Assembly: GCF_020283565.1 (NCBI RefSeq)
Contig: NC_060059.1
Span: 47,326,572-47,390,571 of the forward strand
Source of the DNA: Trifolium pratense
Taxonomy: Eukaryota; Streptophyta; Magnoliopsida; Fabales; Fabaceae
Direction: 5' to 3'
DNA: 64,000 bases
In this document: piece by piece, positions 52,484 through 64,000 of the stretch
Numbering within the stretch: the stretch's first letter is position 1
How the letters are laid out: each line of letters starts with the position of its first letter
The notes under the pieces: generated by a model
Seen by the model: the letters and a program-made list of their open reading frames with translations, nothing else
Told to the model about the DNA's origin: nothing
Databases searched by the model: none
Program-made: the position numbers and the translations under genes

Positions 52484-55306
52484 CTATTTTAGTGTTTGTA
52501 GTCATTTTTATGGTTTTTGGCCAATTTTGGTGTTTGTAATCGTTTTTATGGTTTTTGGCCAATTTTAGTGTTTGTAATCGTTTTTATGATTTTTGGCCTA
52601 TTTTGATGTTTGTAGTCGTTTTATGGTTTTTGGCCTTTTTTAGGGTTGATATTTGGGATTTTGGCCAATTTTAGTGTTTGTAGTCGTTTTTATGGTTTTT
52701 GGCATATTTTAGTGTTTGTAGTCGTTTTTATGGTTTTTGGCCAATTTTAGTGTTTGTAGTCGTTTTTATGGGTTTTGGCCTATTTTAGGGTCGTTTATAT
52801 AGTGTTTGGCTAATTTTAGTGTTTGTAGTCGTTTTTTTATGGTTTTTGGCCTATTTTATTGTTTGTAGTTGTTTTTATGGTTTTTGGCCTATTTTACGGT
52901 CGATATTTGGGATTTTGGCCAATTTTAGTGTTTGTAGTCGTTTTTATGGTTTTTGGCCAATTTTGGTGTTTGTAATCATTTTTATGGTTTTTGGCCAATT
53001 TTAGTGTTTGTAGTCGTTTTGATGATTTTTGGCATATTTTAGTGTTTGTAGTCGTTTTTATGGTTTTTAGCCTATTTTAGGGTCGTTTTTATGGGTTTTG
53101 GCCAATTTTAGTGTTTGTAGTCATTTTTATGGTTTTTGGCCAATTTTAGTGTTTGTAGTCGTTTTTATGGTTTTTGGCCTATTTTATTGTTTGTAGTGGT
53201 TTTTAATGTTTTTGGCCTATTTTAGGGTAGTTTATATAGTTTTTGGCCAATTTTAGTGCTTGTAGTCGTTTTTTTTATGGTTTTTTTGCATATTTTAGTG
53301 TTTGTAGTGGTTTTTAATGTTTTTGGCCTATTTTAGGGTCGTTTATATGGTTTTAGGCCAATTTTAGTGTTTGTAGTCGTTTTTATGGGTTTTGGCCAAT
53401 TTTAGTGTTTGCAGTCGTTTTTTTTGGTTTTTGGCCTATTTTATTGTTTGTAGTTGTTTTTAGTCTTTTTGACCTATTTTACGGTCGATATTTGGGATTT
53501 TGGCAAATTTTAGTGTTTGTAGTCGTTTTTATGGTTTTTGGCTAATTTTGGTGTTTGTAATCGTTTTTATGGTTTTTGGCCTATTTTAGAGTCGTTTATA
53601 TAGTTTTTGGCCAATTTTAGTGTTTGTTGTCATTTTTATGGTTTTTGGCCAATTTTAGTATTTGTAGTCGTTTTTATGCGTTTTGGCCAATTTTAGTGTT
53701 TGTAGTCGTTTTTTTTTGGTTTTTGGCCTATTTTATTGTTTGTAGTTGTTTTTAGTCTTTTTGACCTATTTTACGGTCGATATTTGGGATTTTGGCAAAT
53801 TTTAGTGTTTGTAGTCGTTTTTATGGTTTTTGGCTAATTTTGGTGTTTGTAATCGTTTTTATGGTTTTTGGCCAATTTTAGTATTTGTAGTCGTTTTTAT
53901 GGTTTTTGGGCTATTTTAGTGTTTGTAATGGTTTTTAATGTTTTCGGCCTATTTTAGTGTTTGTAGTCATTTTTATGGGTTTTGGCCTAGTTTATTGTTT
54001 GTAGTGGTTTTTAATGTTTTTGGCCTATTTTAGGGTCGTTTATATAGTTTTTGGCCAATTTTAGTGCTTGTAGTCGTTTTTTATGGTTTTTGGCATATTT
54101 TAGTGTTTGTAGTGGTTTTTAATGTTTTTGGCCTATTTTAGGGTCGTTTATATAGTTTTTGGCCAATTTTAGTGCTTGTAGTCGTTTTTTATGGTTTTTG
54201 GCATATTTTAGTGTTTGTAGTGGTTTTTAATGTTTTTGGCCTATTTTAGGGTCGTTTATATGGTTTTAGGCCAATTTTAGTGTTTGTAGTCGTTTTTATG
54301 GGTTTTGGCTAATTTTAGTGTTTGTAGTCGACTTTTTATAGGTTTTGGCCAATTTTAGTGTTTGTAGTGGGTTTTTATGGGTTTTGGCAAATTTTAGTGT
54401 TTGTAGTGGTTTTTATGGTTTTTGGCCTATTTTAGGGTCGTTTATATAGTTTTTGGCCAATTTTAGTGTTTGTAGTCGTTTTGGCCAATTTTAGTTTTTG
54501 TAGTCGTTTTTTATGGTTTTTGGCCTATTTTATTGTTTGTAGTCGTTTTTATGGATTTTGGCCTATTTTAGGGTCGATATTTGGGATTTTGGTCAATTTT
54601 AGTGTTGGTAGTCGTTTTTATGGTTTTTGACCTATTTTATGTCGTTTATATGGTTTTTGGCCAATTTTGGTGTTTGTAATCGTTTTTATGTTTTTTGGCC
54701 AATTTTAGTGTTTGTAGTCGTTTTTATGGTTTTTGGCCTATTTTAGGGTCGATATTTGGGATTTTGGCCAATTTTAGTTTTTGTTGTCGTTTTTATGATT
54801 TTGGGTATATTTTAGTGTTTGTAGTCGTTTTTATGGTTTTTAGCCTATTTTAGGGTCGTTTTTATGGTTTTTGGCCTATTTTAGTGTTTGTAGTCATTTT
54901 TATAGTTTTTGGCCAATTTTAGTGTTTGTAGTCGTTTTTATGGTTTTTGGCCTATTTTATTGTTTGTAGTCGTTTTTATGGTTTTTGGCCTATTTTACGG
55001 TCGATATTTGGGATTTTGGCCAATTTTAGTGTTTGTAGTCGTTTTTATGGTTTTTGGCATATTTTAGTGTTTGTAGTCGTTTTTATGGGTTTTGGCATAT
55101 TTTAGTGTTTGTAGTTGTTTTATGGGTTTTGGCCTATTTTAGGGTTGATAATTGGGATTTTGGCCAATTTTAGTGTTTGTAGTCGTTTTTATGGTTTTTG
55201 GCATATTTTAGTGTTTGTAGTCGTTTTTATGGGTTTTGGCCTATTTTAGTGTTTGTAGTGGTTTTTAATGTTTTTGCCCTATTTTAGGGTCGTTTATATA
55301 GTGTTT
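52484..55306 (+). repeat. Satellite arm 2 (forward)
   Basis: Starts at the palindrome AAAATAGGCTATTTT (52477-52491) and ends at GTGTTTGGCCAAAAACC. About 2.8 kb. Confidence 0.85.
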
Positions 55307-56354
55307 GGCCAAAAACCATAAAAACGATTACAAACACCAAAATTAGCCAAAAACCATAAAAACGACTACAAACACTAAAATTTGCCAAAATCCCAAATAT
55401 CGACCGTAAAATAGGTCAAAAAGACTAAAAACAACTACAAACAATAAAATAGGCAAAAAACCATAAATAACGACTACAAACACTAAAATTGGCCAAAACG
55501 CATAAAAACGACTACAAACACTAAAATTGGCCAAAAACCATAAAAACGACTACAAATACTAAAATTGGCCAAAAACCATAAAAATGACAACAAACACTAA
55601 AATTGGCCAAAAACTATATAAACGACTCTAAAATAGGCCAAAAACTATAAAAACGATTACAAACACCAAAATTAGCCAAAAACCATAAAAACGACTACAA
55701 ACACTAAAATTTGCCAAAATCCCAAATATCGACCGTAAAATAGGTCAAAAAGACTAAAAACAACTACAAACAATAAAATAGGCCAAAAACCATAAAAAAA
55801 CGACTGCAAACACTAAAATTGGCCAAAAACATTAAAAATGACTACAAACACTAAAATTGGTCAAGAACTATATAAACGACCCTAAAATAGGCCAAAAAAA
55901 CCATAAAAACGACTACAAACACCAAAATTGGCCAAAAACCATATAAACGACCTAAAATAGTTCAAAAAGCATAAAAACGACTACAAACAATAAAATTGGC
56001 GAAAAACCATAAAAACGACTATAAACAATAAAATAGGCCAAAAACCATAAAAACGACTACAAACACTAAAATTGGCCAAACACTATATAAACGATCCTAA
56101 AATAGGCCAAAAACATTAAAAACCACTACAAACACTAAATAGGCCAAAAATCATAAAAACGACTACAAACACTAAAATTGGCCAAAAACCATAAAAACGA
56201 CTACAAACACTAAAATTGTCCAAAAACCATAAAAGGACCATAAACACTAAAATTAGCCAAAAACCATAAAAACGACCCTACAATAGGCCAAAAACCATAA
56301 AAACGACTACAAACACTAAAATTAGCCAAAAACCATAAAAAACGACCCTAAAAT
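55307..56354 (-). repeat. Satellite arm 3 (reverse)
   Basis: About 1.05 kb between a TTTGGCCAAA junction and the next AAAATAGGCTATTTT junction. Confidence 0.85.
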
Positions 56355-58729
56355 AGGCTATTTTAGTGTTTGTAGTCATTTTTATGGTTTTTGGCCAATT
56401 TTGGTGTTTGTAATCGTTTTTATGGTTTTTGGCCAATTTTAGTGTTTGTAATCGTTTTTATGATTTTTGGCCTATTTTGATGTTTGTAGTCGTTTTATGG
56501 TTTTTGGCCTTTTTTAGGGTTGATATTTGGGATTTTGGCCAATTTTAGTGTTTGTAGTCGTTTTTATGGTTTTTGGCATATTTTAGTGTTTGTAGTCGTT
56601 TTTATGGTTTTTGGCCAATTTTAGTGTTTGTAGTCGTTTTTATGGGTTTTGGCCTATTTTAGGGTCGTTTATATAGTGTTTGGCTAATTTTAGTGTTTGT
56701 AGTCGTTTTTTTTCATGGTTTTTTGGCCTATTTTATTGTTTGTAGTTGTTTTTATGGTTTTTGGCCTATTTTACGGTCGATATTTGGGATTTTGGCCAAT
56801 TTTAGTGTTTGTAGTCGTTTTTATGGTTTTTGGCCAATTTTGGTGTTTGTAATCATTTTTATGGTTTTTGGCCAATTTTAGTGTTTGTAGTCGTTTTGAT
56901 GATTTTTGGCATATTTTAGTGTTTGTAGTCGTTTTTATGGTTTTTAGCCTATTTTAGGGTCGTTTTTATGGTTTTTGGCCAATTTTAGTGTTTGTAGTCA
57001 TTTTTATGGTTTTTGGCCAATTTTAGTGTTTGTAGTCGTTTTTATGGTTTTTGGCCTATTTTATTGTTTGTAGTGGTTTTTAATGTTTTTGGCCTATTTT
57101 AGGGTAGTTTATATAGTTTTTGGCCAATTTTAGTGCTTGTAGTCATTTTTTTTATGGTTTTTTGGCATATTTTAGTGTTTGTAGTGGTTTTTAATGTTTT
57201 TGGCCTATTTTAGGGTCGTTTATATGGTTTTAGGCCAATTTTAGTGTTTGTAGTCGTTTTTATGGGTTTTGGCCAATTTTAGTGTTTGTAGTCGTTTTTT
57301 TTTGGTTTTTGGCCTATTTTATTGTTTGTAGTTGTTTTTAGTCTTTTTGACCTATTTTACGGTCGATATTTGGGATTTTGGCAAATTTTAGTGTTTGTAG
57401 TCGTTTTTATGGTTTTTGGCTAATTTTGGTGTTTGTAATCGTTTTTATGGTTTTTGGCCTATTTTAGAGTCGTTTATATAGTTTTTGGCCAATTTTAGTA
57501 TTTGTTGTCATTTTTATGGTTTTTGGCCAATTTTAGTATTTGTAGTCGTTTTTTATGGTTTTTGGCCAATTTTAGTGTTTGTAGTCGTTTTTATGCGTTT
57601 TGGCCAATTTTAGTGTTTGTAGTCGTTTTTTATGGTTTTTTTGCCTATTTTATTGTTTGTAGTTGTTTTTAGTCTTTTTGACCTATTTTACGGTCGATAT
57701 TTGGAATTTTGCCAAATTTTAGTATTTGTAGTCGTTTTTATGGTTTTTGGCTAATTTTGGTGTTTGTAATCGTTTTTATGGTTTTTGGCCTATTTTAGAG
57801 TCGTTTATATAGTTTTTGGCCAATTTTAGTGTTTGTTGTCATTTTTATGGTTTTTGGCCAATTTTAGTATTTGTAGTCGTTTTTATGGTTTTTGGGCTAT
57901 TTTAGTGTTTGTAATGGTTTTTAATGTTTTCGGCCTATTTTAGTGTTTGTAGTCATTTTTATGGGTTTTGGCCTAGTTTATTGTTTGTAGTGGTTTTTAA
58001 TGTTTTTGGCCTATTTTAGGGTCGTTTAAATAGTTTTTGGCCAATTTTAGTGCTTGTAGTCGTTTTTTATGGTTTTTGGCATATTTTAGTGTTTGTAGTG
58101 GTTTTTAATGTTTTTGGCCTATTTTAGGGTCGTTTATATAGTTTTTGGCCAATTTTAGTGCTTGTAGTCGTTTTTTATGGTTTTTGGCATATTTTAGTGT
58201 TTGTAGTGGTTTTTAATGTTTTTGGCCTATTTTAGGGTCGTTTATATGGTTTTAGGCCAATTTTAGTGTTTGTAGTCGTTTTTATGGGTTTTGGCTAATT
58301 TTAGTGTTTGTAGTCGACTTTTTATAGGTTTTGGCCAATTTTAGTGTTTGTAGTGGGTTTTTATGGGTTTTGGCAAATTTTAGTGTTTGTAGTGGTTTTT
58401 ATGGTTTTTGGCCTATTTTACGGTCGATATTTGGGATTTTGGCCAATTTTAGTGTTTGTAGTCGTTTTTATGGTTTTTGGCATATTTTAGTGTTTGTAGT
58501 CGTTTTTATGGGTTTTGGCATATTTTAGTGTTTGTAGTCGTTTTATGGGTTTTGGCCTATTTTAGGGTTGATAATTGGGATTTTGGCCAATTTTAGTGTT
58601 TGTAGTCGTTTTTATGGTTTTTGGCATATTTTAGTGTTTGTAGTCGTTTTTATGGGTTTTGGCCTATTTTAGTGTTTGTAGTGGTTTTTAATGTTTTTGG
58701 CCTATTTTAGGGTCGTTTATATAGTGTTT
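56355..58729 (+). repeat. Satellite arm 4 (forward)
   Basis: About 2.4 kb. The first several hundred bases are nearly identical to the start of arm 2, including the rare GGCCTATTTTGATGTTTG and GGCCTTTTTTAGGGTTGAT units in the same order. Confidence 0.85.
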
Positions 58730-59519
58730 GGCCAAAAACCATAAAAAACGATTACAAACACCAAAATTAGCCAAAAACCGTAAAAAACGACTACAAACAC
58801 TAAAATTTGCCAAAATCCCAAATATCGACCGTAAAATAGGTCAAAAAGACTAAAAACAACTACAAACAATAAAATAGGCCAAAAACCATAAAAAACGACT
58901 ACAAACACTAAAATTGGCCAAAACGCATAAAAACGACTACAAACACTTAAATTGGCCAAAAACCATAAAAAAACGACTACAAATACTAAAATTGGCCAAA
59001 AACCATAAAAATGACAACAAACACTAAAATTGGCCAAAAACTATATAAACGACTCTAAAATAGGCCAAAAACCATAAAAACCACTACAAACACTAAAATT
59101 GGCCAAAACCCACTACAAACACTAAAATTGGCCAAGAACTATATAAACGACCCTAAAATAGGCCAAAAAACCATAAAAGCGACTACAAACACCAAAATTG
59201 GCCAAAAACCATATAAACGACCTAAAATAGTTCAAAAAGCATAAAAACGACTACAAACAATAAAATTGGCGAAAAACCATAAAAACGACTATAAACAATA
59301 AAATAGGCCAAAAACCATAAAAACGACTACAAACACTAAAATTGGCCAAACACTATATAAACGATCCTAAAATAGGCCAAAAACATTAAAAACCACTACA
59401 AACACTAAATAGGCCAAAAATCATAAAAACGACTACAAACACTAAAATTGGCCAAAACCCATAAAAACAACTACAAACACTAAAATTGGCCAAAAACCAT
59501 AAAAACGACCCTAAAATAG
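58730..59519 (-). repeat. Satellite arm 5 (reverse)
   Basis: About 0.8 kb. It starts with the same unit series as arm 3 (CGATTACAAACACCAAAATT, then the CCCAAATATCGACCG unit). Confidence 0.85.
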
Positions 59520-62500
59520 GCTATTTTAGTGTTTGTAGTCATTTTTATGGTTTTTGGCCAATTTTGGTGTTTGTAATCGTTTTTATGGTTTTTGGCCAAT
59601 TTTAGTGTTTGTAATCGTTTTTATGATTTTTGGCCTATTTTGATGTTTGTAGTCGTTTTATGGTTTTTGGCCTTTTTTAGGGTTGATATTTGGGATTTTG
59701 GCCAATTTTAGTGTTTGTAGTCGTTTTTATGGTTTTTGGCATATTTTAGTGTTTGTAGTCGTTTTTATGGTTTTTGGCCAATTTTAGTGTTTGTAGTCGT
59801 TTTTATGGGTTTTGGCCTATTTTAGGGTCGTTTATATAGTGTTTGGCTAATTTTAGTGTTTGTAGTCGTTTTTTTATGGTTTTTGGCCTATTTTATTGTT
59901 TGTAGTTGTTTTTATGGTTTTTGGCCTATTTTACGGTCGATATTTGGGATTTTGGCCAATTTTAGTGTTTGTAGTCGTTTTTATGGTTTTTGGCCAATTT
60001 TGGTGTTTGTAATCATTTTTATGGTTTTTGGCCAATTTTAGTGTTTGTAGTCGTTTTGATGATTTTTGGCATATTTTAGTGTTTGTAGTCGTTTTTATGG
60101 TTTTTAGCCTATTTTAGGGTCGTTTTTATGGTTTTTGGCCAATTTTAGTGTTTGTAGTCATTTTTATGGTTTTTGGCCAATTTTAGTGTTTGTAGTCGTT
60201 TTTATGGTTTTTGGCATATTTTAGTGTTTGTAGTGGTTTTTAATGTTTTTGGCCTATTTTAGGGTCGTTTATATGGTTTTAGGCCAATTTTAGTGTTTGT
60301 AGTCGTTTTTATGGGTTTTGGCCAATTTTAGTGTTTGCAGTCGTTTTTTTTGGTTTTTGGCCTATTTTATTGTTTGTAGTTGTTTTTAGTCTTTTTGAGC
60401 TATTTTACGGTCGATATTTGGGATTTTGGCAAATTTTAGTGTTTGTAGTCATTTTTATGGTTTTTGGCTAATTTTGGTGTTTGTAATCGTTTTTATGGTT
60501 TTTGGCCTATTTTAGAGTCGTTTATATAGTTTTTGGCCAATTTTAGTGTTTGTTGTCATTTTTATGGTTTTTGGTGGTTTTTGGCCTATTTTAGAGTCGT
60601 TTATATAGTTTTTGGCCAATTTTAGTGTTTGTTGTCATTTTTATGGTTTTTGGCCAATTTTAGTATTTGTAGTCGTTTTTTATGGTTTTTGGCCAATTTT
60701 AGTGTTTGTAGTCGTTTTTATGCGTTTTGGCCAATTTTAGTGTTTGTAGTCGTTTTTTATGGTTTTTTGCCTATTTTATTGTTTGTAGTTGTTTTTAGTC
60801 TTTTTGACCTATTTTACGGTCGATATTTGGGATTTTGGCAAATTTTAGTATTTGTAGTCGTTTTTATGGTTTTTGGCTAATTTTGGTGTTTGTAATCGTT
60901 TTTATGGTTTTTGGCCTATTTTAGAGTCGTTTATATAGTTTTTGGCCAATTTTAGTGTTTGTTGTCATTTTTATGGTTTTTGGCCAATTTTAGTATTTGT
61001 AGTCGTTTTTATGGTTTTTGGGCTATTTTAGTGTTTGTAATGGTTTTTAATGTTTTCGGCCTATTTTAGTGTTTGTAGTCGACTTTTTATGGGTTTTTGG
61101 CCAATTTTAATGTTGTAGTCATTTTTATGGGTTTTGGCCTAGTTTATTGTTTGTAGTGGTTTTTAATGTTTTTGGCCTATTTTAGGGTTGTTTATATGGT
61201 TTTAGGCCAATTTTAGTGTTTGTAGTCGTTTTTATGGGTTTTGGCTAATTTTAGTGTTTGTAGTCGACTTTTTATAGGTTTTGGCCAATTTTAGTGTTTG
61301 TAGTGGGTTTTGGCCAATTTTAGTGTTTGTAGTGGTTTTTATGGTTTTTGGCCTATTTTAGAGTCGTTTATATAGTTTTTGGCCAATTTTAGTGTTTGTT
61401 GTCATTTTTATGGTTTTTGGCCAATTTTAGTATTTGTAGTCATTTTTTATGGTTTTTGGCCAATTTTAGTGTTTGTAGTCGTTTTTATGCGTTTTGGCCA
61501 ATTTTAGTGTTTGTAGTCGTTTTTTATGGTTTTTTGCCTATTTTATTGTTTGTAGTTGTTTTTAGTCTTTTTGACCTATTTTACGGTCGATATTTGGGAT
61601 TTTGGCAAATTTTAGTATTTGTAGTCGTTTTTATGGTTTTTGGCTAATTTTGGTGTTTGTAATCGTTTTTATGGTTTTTGGCCTATTTTAGAGTCGTTTA
61701 TATAGTTTTTGGCCAATTTTAGTGTTTGTTGTCATTTTTATGGTTTTTGGCCAATTTTAGTATTTGTAGTCGTTTTTATGGTTTTTGGGCTATTTTAGTG
61801 TTTGTAATGGTTTTTAATGTTTTCGGCCTATTTTAGTGTTTGTAGTCGACTTTTTATGGGTTTTGGCCAATTTTAATGTTTGTAGTCATTTTTATGGGTT
61901 TTGGCCTAGTTTATTGTTTGTAGTGGTTTTTAATGTTTTTGGCCTATTTTAGGGTCGTTTATATAGTTTTTGGCCAATTTTAGTGCTTGTAGTCGTTTTT
62001 TTATGGTTTTTGGCATATTTTAGTGTTTGTAGTGGTTTTTAATGTTTTTGGCCTATTTTAGGGTCGTTTATATGGTTTTTGGCCAATTTTAGTGTTTGTA
62101 GTCGTTTTTATGGGTTTTGGCTAATTTTAGTGTTTGTAGTCGACTTTTTATAGGTTTTGGCCAATTTTAGTGTTTGTAGTGGGTTTTTATGGGTTTTTGC
62201 CAATTTTAGTGTTTGTAGTGGTTTTTATGGTTTTTGGCCTATTTTAGGGTCGTTTATATAGTTTTTGGCAAATTTTAGTGTTTGTAGTCGTTTTGGCCAA
62301 TTTTAGTTTTTGTAGTCGTTTTTTATGGTTTTTGGCCTATTTTATTGTTTGTAGTCGTTTTTATGGATTTTGGCCTATTTTAGGGTCGATATTTGGGATT
62401 TTGGTCAATTTTAGTGTTTGTAGTCGTTTTTATGGTTTTTAGCCTATTTTAGGGTCGTTTTTATGGTTTTTGGCCTATTTTAGTGTTTGTAGTCATTTTT

Positions 62501-62762
62501 ATAGTTTTTGGCCAATTTTAGTGTTTGTAGTCGTTTTTATGGTTTTTGGCCTATTTTATTGTTTGTAGTCGTTTTTATGGTTTTTGGCCTATTTTACGGT
62601 CGATATTTGGGATTTTGGCCAATTTTAGTGTTTGTAGTCGTTTTTATGGTTTTTGGCATATTTTAGTGTTTGTAGTCGTTTTTATGGGTTTTGGCCTATT
62701 TTAGTGTTTGTAGTGGTTTTTAATGTTTTTGGCCTATTTTAGGGTCGTTTATATAGTGTTTG
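59520..62762 (+). repeat. Satellite arm 6 (forward)
   Basis: About 3.2 kb. Its start repeats arms 2 and 4, and it contains an extra internal duplication (60570-61080 resembles 61360-61850). Confidence 0.85.
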
Positions 62763-63374
62763 GCCAAAAACCATAAAAACGATTACAAACACCAAAATTA
62801 GCCAAAAACCATAAAAACGACTACAAACACTAAAATTTGCCAAAATCCCAAATATCGACCGTAAAATAGGTCAAAAAGACTAAAAACAACTACAAACAAT
62901 AAAATAGGCCAAAAACCATAAAAAAACGACTGCAAACACTAAAATTGGCCAAAAACATTAAAAATGACTACAAACACTAAAATTGGCCAAGAACTATATA
63001 AACGACCCTAAAATAGGCCAAAAAACCATAAAAACGACTACAAACACCAAAATTGGCCAAAAACCATATAAACGACCTAAAATAGTTCAAAAAGCATAAA
63101 AACGACTACAAACAATAAAATTGGCGAAAAACCATAAAAACGACTATAAACAATAAAATAGGCCAAAAACCATAAAAACGACTACAAACACTAAAATTGG
63201 CCAAACACTATATAAACGATCCTAAAATAGGCCAAAAACATTAAAAACCACTACAAACACTAAATAGGCCAAAAATCATAAAAAAGACTACAAACACTAA
63301 AATTGGCCAAAACCCATAAAAACAACTACAAACACTAAAATTGGCCAAAAACCATAAAAACGACCCTAAAATAG
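62763..63374 (-). repeat. Satellite arm 7 (reverse)
   Basis: About 0.6 kb, with the same ends as arms 3 and 5 but shorter. Confidence 0.85.
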
Positions 63375-64000
63375 GCTATTTTAGTGTTTGTAGTCATTTT
63401 TATGGTTTTTGGCCAATTTTGGTGTTTGTAATCGTTTTTATGGTTTTTGGTCAATTTTAGTGTTTGTAATCCTTTTTATGATTTTTGGCCTATTTTGATG
63501 TTTGTAGTCGTTTTATGGTTTTTGGCCTTTTTTTAGGGTTGATATTTGGGATTTTGGCCAATTTTAGTGTTTGTAGTCGTTTTTATGGTTTTTGGCATAT
63601 TTTAGTGTTTGTAGTCGTTTTTATGGTTTTTGGCCAATTTTAGTATTTGTAGTCGTTTTTATGGGTTTTGGCCTATTTTAGGGTCGTTTATATAGTGTTT
63701 GGCTAATTTTAGTGTTTGTAGTCGTTTTTTTTATGGTTTTTGGCCTATTTTATTGTTTGTAGTTGTTTTTATGGTTTTTGGCCTATTTTACGGTCGATAT
63801 TTGGGATTTTGGCCAATTTTAGTGTTTGTAGTCGTTTTTATGGTTTTGGCCAATTTTGGTGTTTGTAATCATTTTTATGGTTTTTGGCCAATTTTAGTGT
63901 TTGTAGTCGTTTTGATGATTTTTGGCATATTTTAGTGTTTGTAGTCGTTTTTATGGTTTTTAGCCTATTTTAGGGTCGTTTTTATGGTTTTTGGCCAATT
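63375..64000 (+). repeat. Satellite arm 8 (forward, cut by window end)
   Basis: It starts at AAAATAGGCTATTTT and repeats the opening unit series of arms 2, 4 and 6. Confidence 0.85.

Larger units (their letters stand above)
49875..64000. repeat. Satellite array of 31- and 38-bp units with alternating orientation
   Basis: More than 14 kb is built only from GGCC-starting units. A 38-bp unit has core GGCCAATTTTAGTGTTTG (example 52739-52776). A 31-bp unit has core GGCCTATTTTAGGGTCG or the variant with CGATATTTGGGATTTT. Units diverge by a few substitutions. The strand flips repeatedly at two reused junction types (see arms below). One strand is rich in T and G. The short ORFs of repeated Phe/Trp/Val-rich peptides come from the repeat and are not genes. 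The array continues past the window. Confidence 0.92.

Noticed and set aside
52819..63935. Many short ORFs with repeated ANFSVCSRFYGFWPILVFVV-like peptides
   Set aside because: They come from reading the satellite units in one frame; unit lengths of 31 and 38 bp shift the frame constantly and no start, promoter or family match is present.
49875..64000. CRISPR-like array
   Set aside because: There are no unique spacers between constant repeats, units are contiguous and both orientations occur; the context is a plant genome.

Overview
This window is plant nuclear DNA, very probably from a papilionoid legume. It is a heterochromatin-like stack of mobile elements next to a satellite array. The evidence is Ty1/copia (Sirevirus-type) and Ty3/gypsy elements with plant initiator-Met tRNA primer sites, a Mutator-like element with a 9-bp target duplication, an integrated plant pararetrovirus (Caulimoviridae), and at the left edge a decayed fragment of a plant-specific Tify-domain-binding gene. 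Nothing is bacterial: there are no operons or Shine-Dalgarno sites. The legume assignment rests on remembered sequence style and was not searched.

Layout. 1-850: 3' exons of a decayed host gene. 850-4248: AT-rich non-coding DNA with a small retroposon stub and a reverse-strand RNase H fragment. 4249-5415: a MULE with long terminal inverted repeats. 5464-46302: element A, an old Sirevirus-like copia element interrupted by a solo LTR in gag (7725-8732), by the whole of element B (11169-38521, target duplication CTTGT) and by a gypsy solo LTR in its third ORF (41454-42134). Element B is interrupted in pol by a gypsy solo LTR (16447-26192, target duplication GATGA). That LTR is itself split by a pararetrovirus whose three long ORFs are uninterrupted. 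Element B's 3' LTR carries a nearly complete gypsy element D (32625-38163). 46303-46428: antisense copia RT fragment. 46429-about 49870: 5' LTR and gag of a different copia element C. 49875-64000: an inverted, higher-order satellite made of 31- and 38-bp units, running off the window.

How it fits together. No intact host gene was found. Function here means element life cycle: LTR promoters, tRNA primer sites, gag, protease-integrase-RT-RNase H, polypurine tracts and, in A and B, two accessory modules downstream of pol. The first is a large sense ORF3 (basic stretch, Pro-rich middle, coiled-coil end) with promoter-like DNA upstream. The second is a small acidic antisense ORF with its own TATA-like box. 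Both modules occur in both copies, so they are family features. The pararetrovirus gene order is movement protein, then zinc-knuckle/protease/RT/RNase H polyprotein, then an RG-rich third ORF, then a promoter.

Most promising for follow-up: the antisense ORF with its promoter in the Sirevirus family, the open-frame endogenous pararetrovirus, and the satellite whose arms flip orientation at reused junctions.
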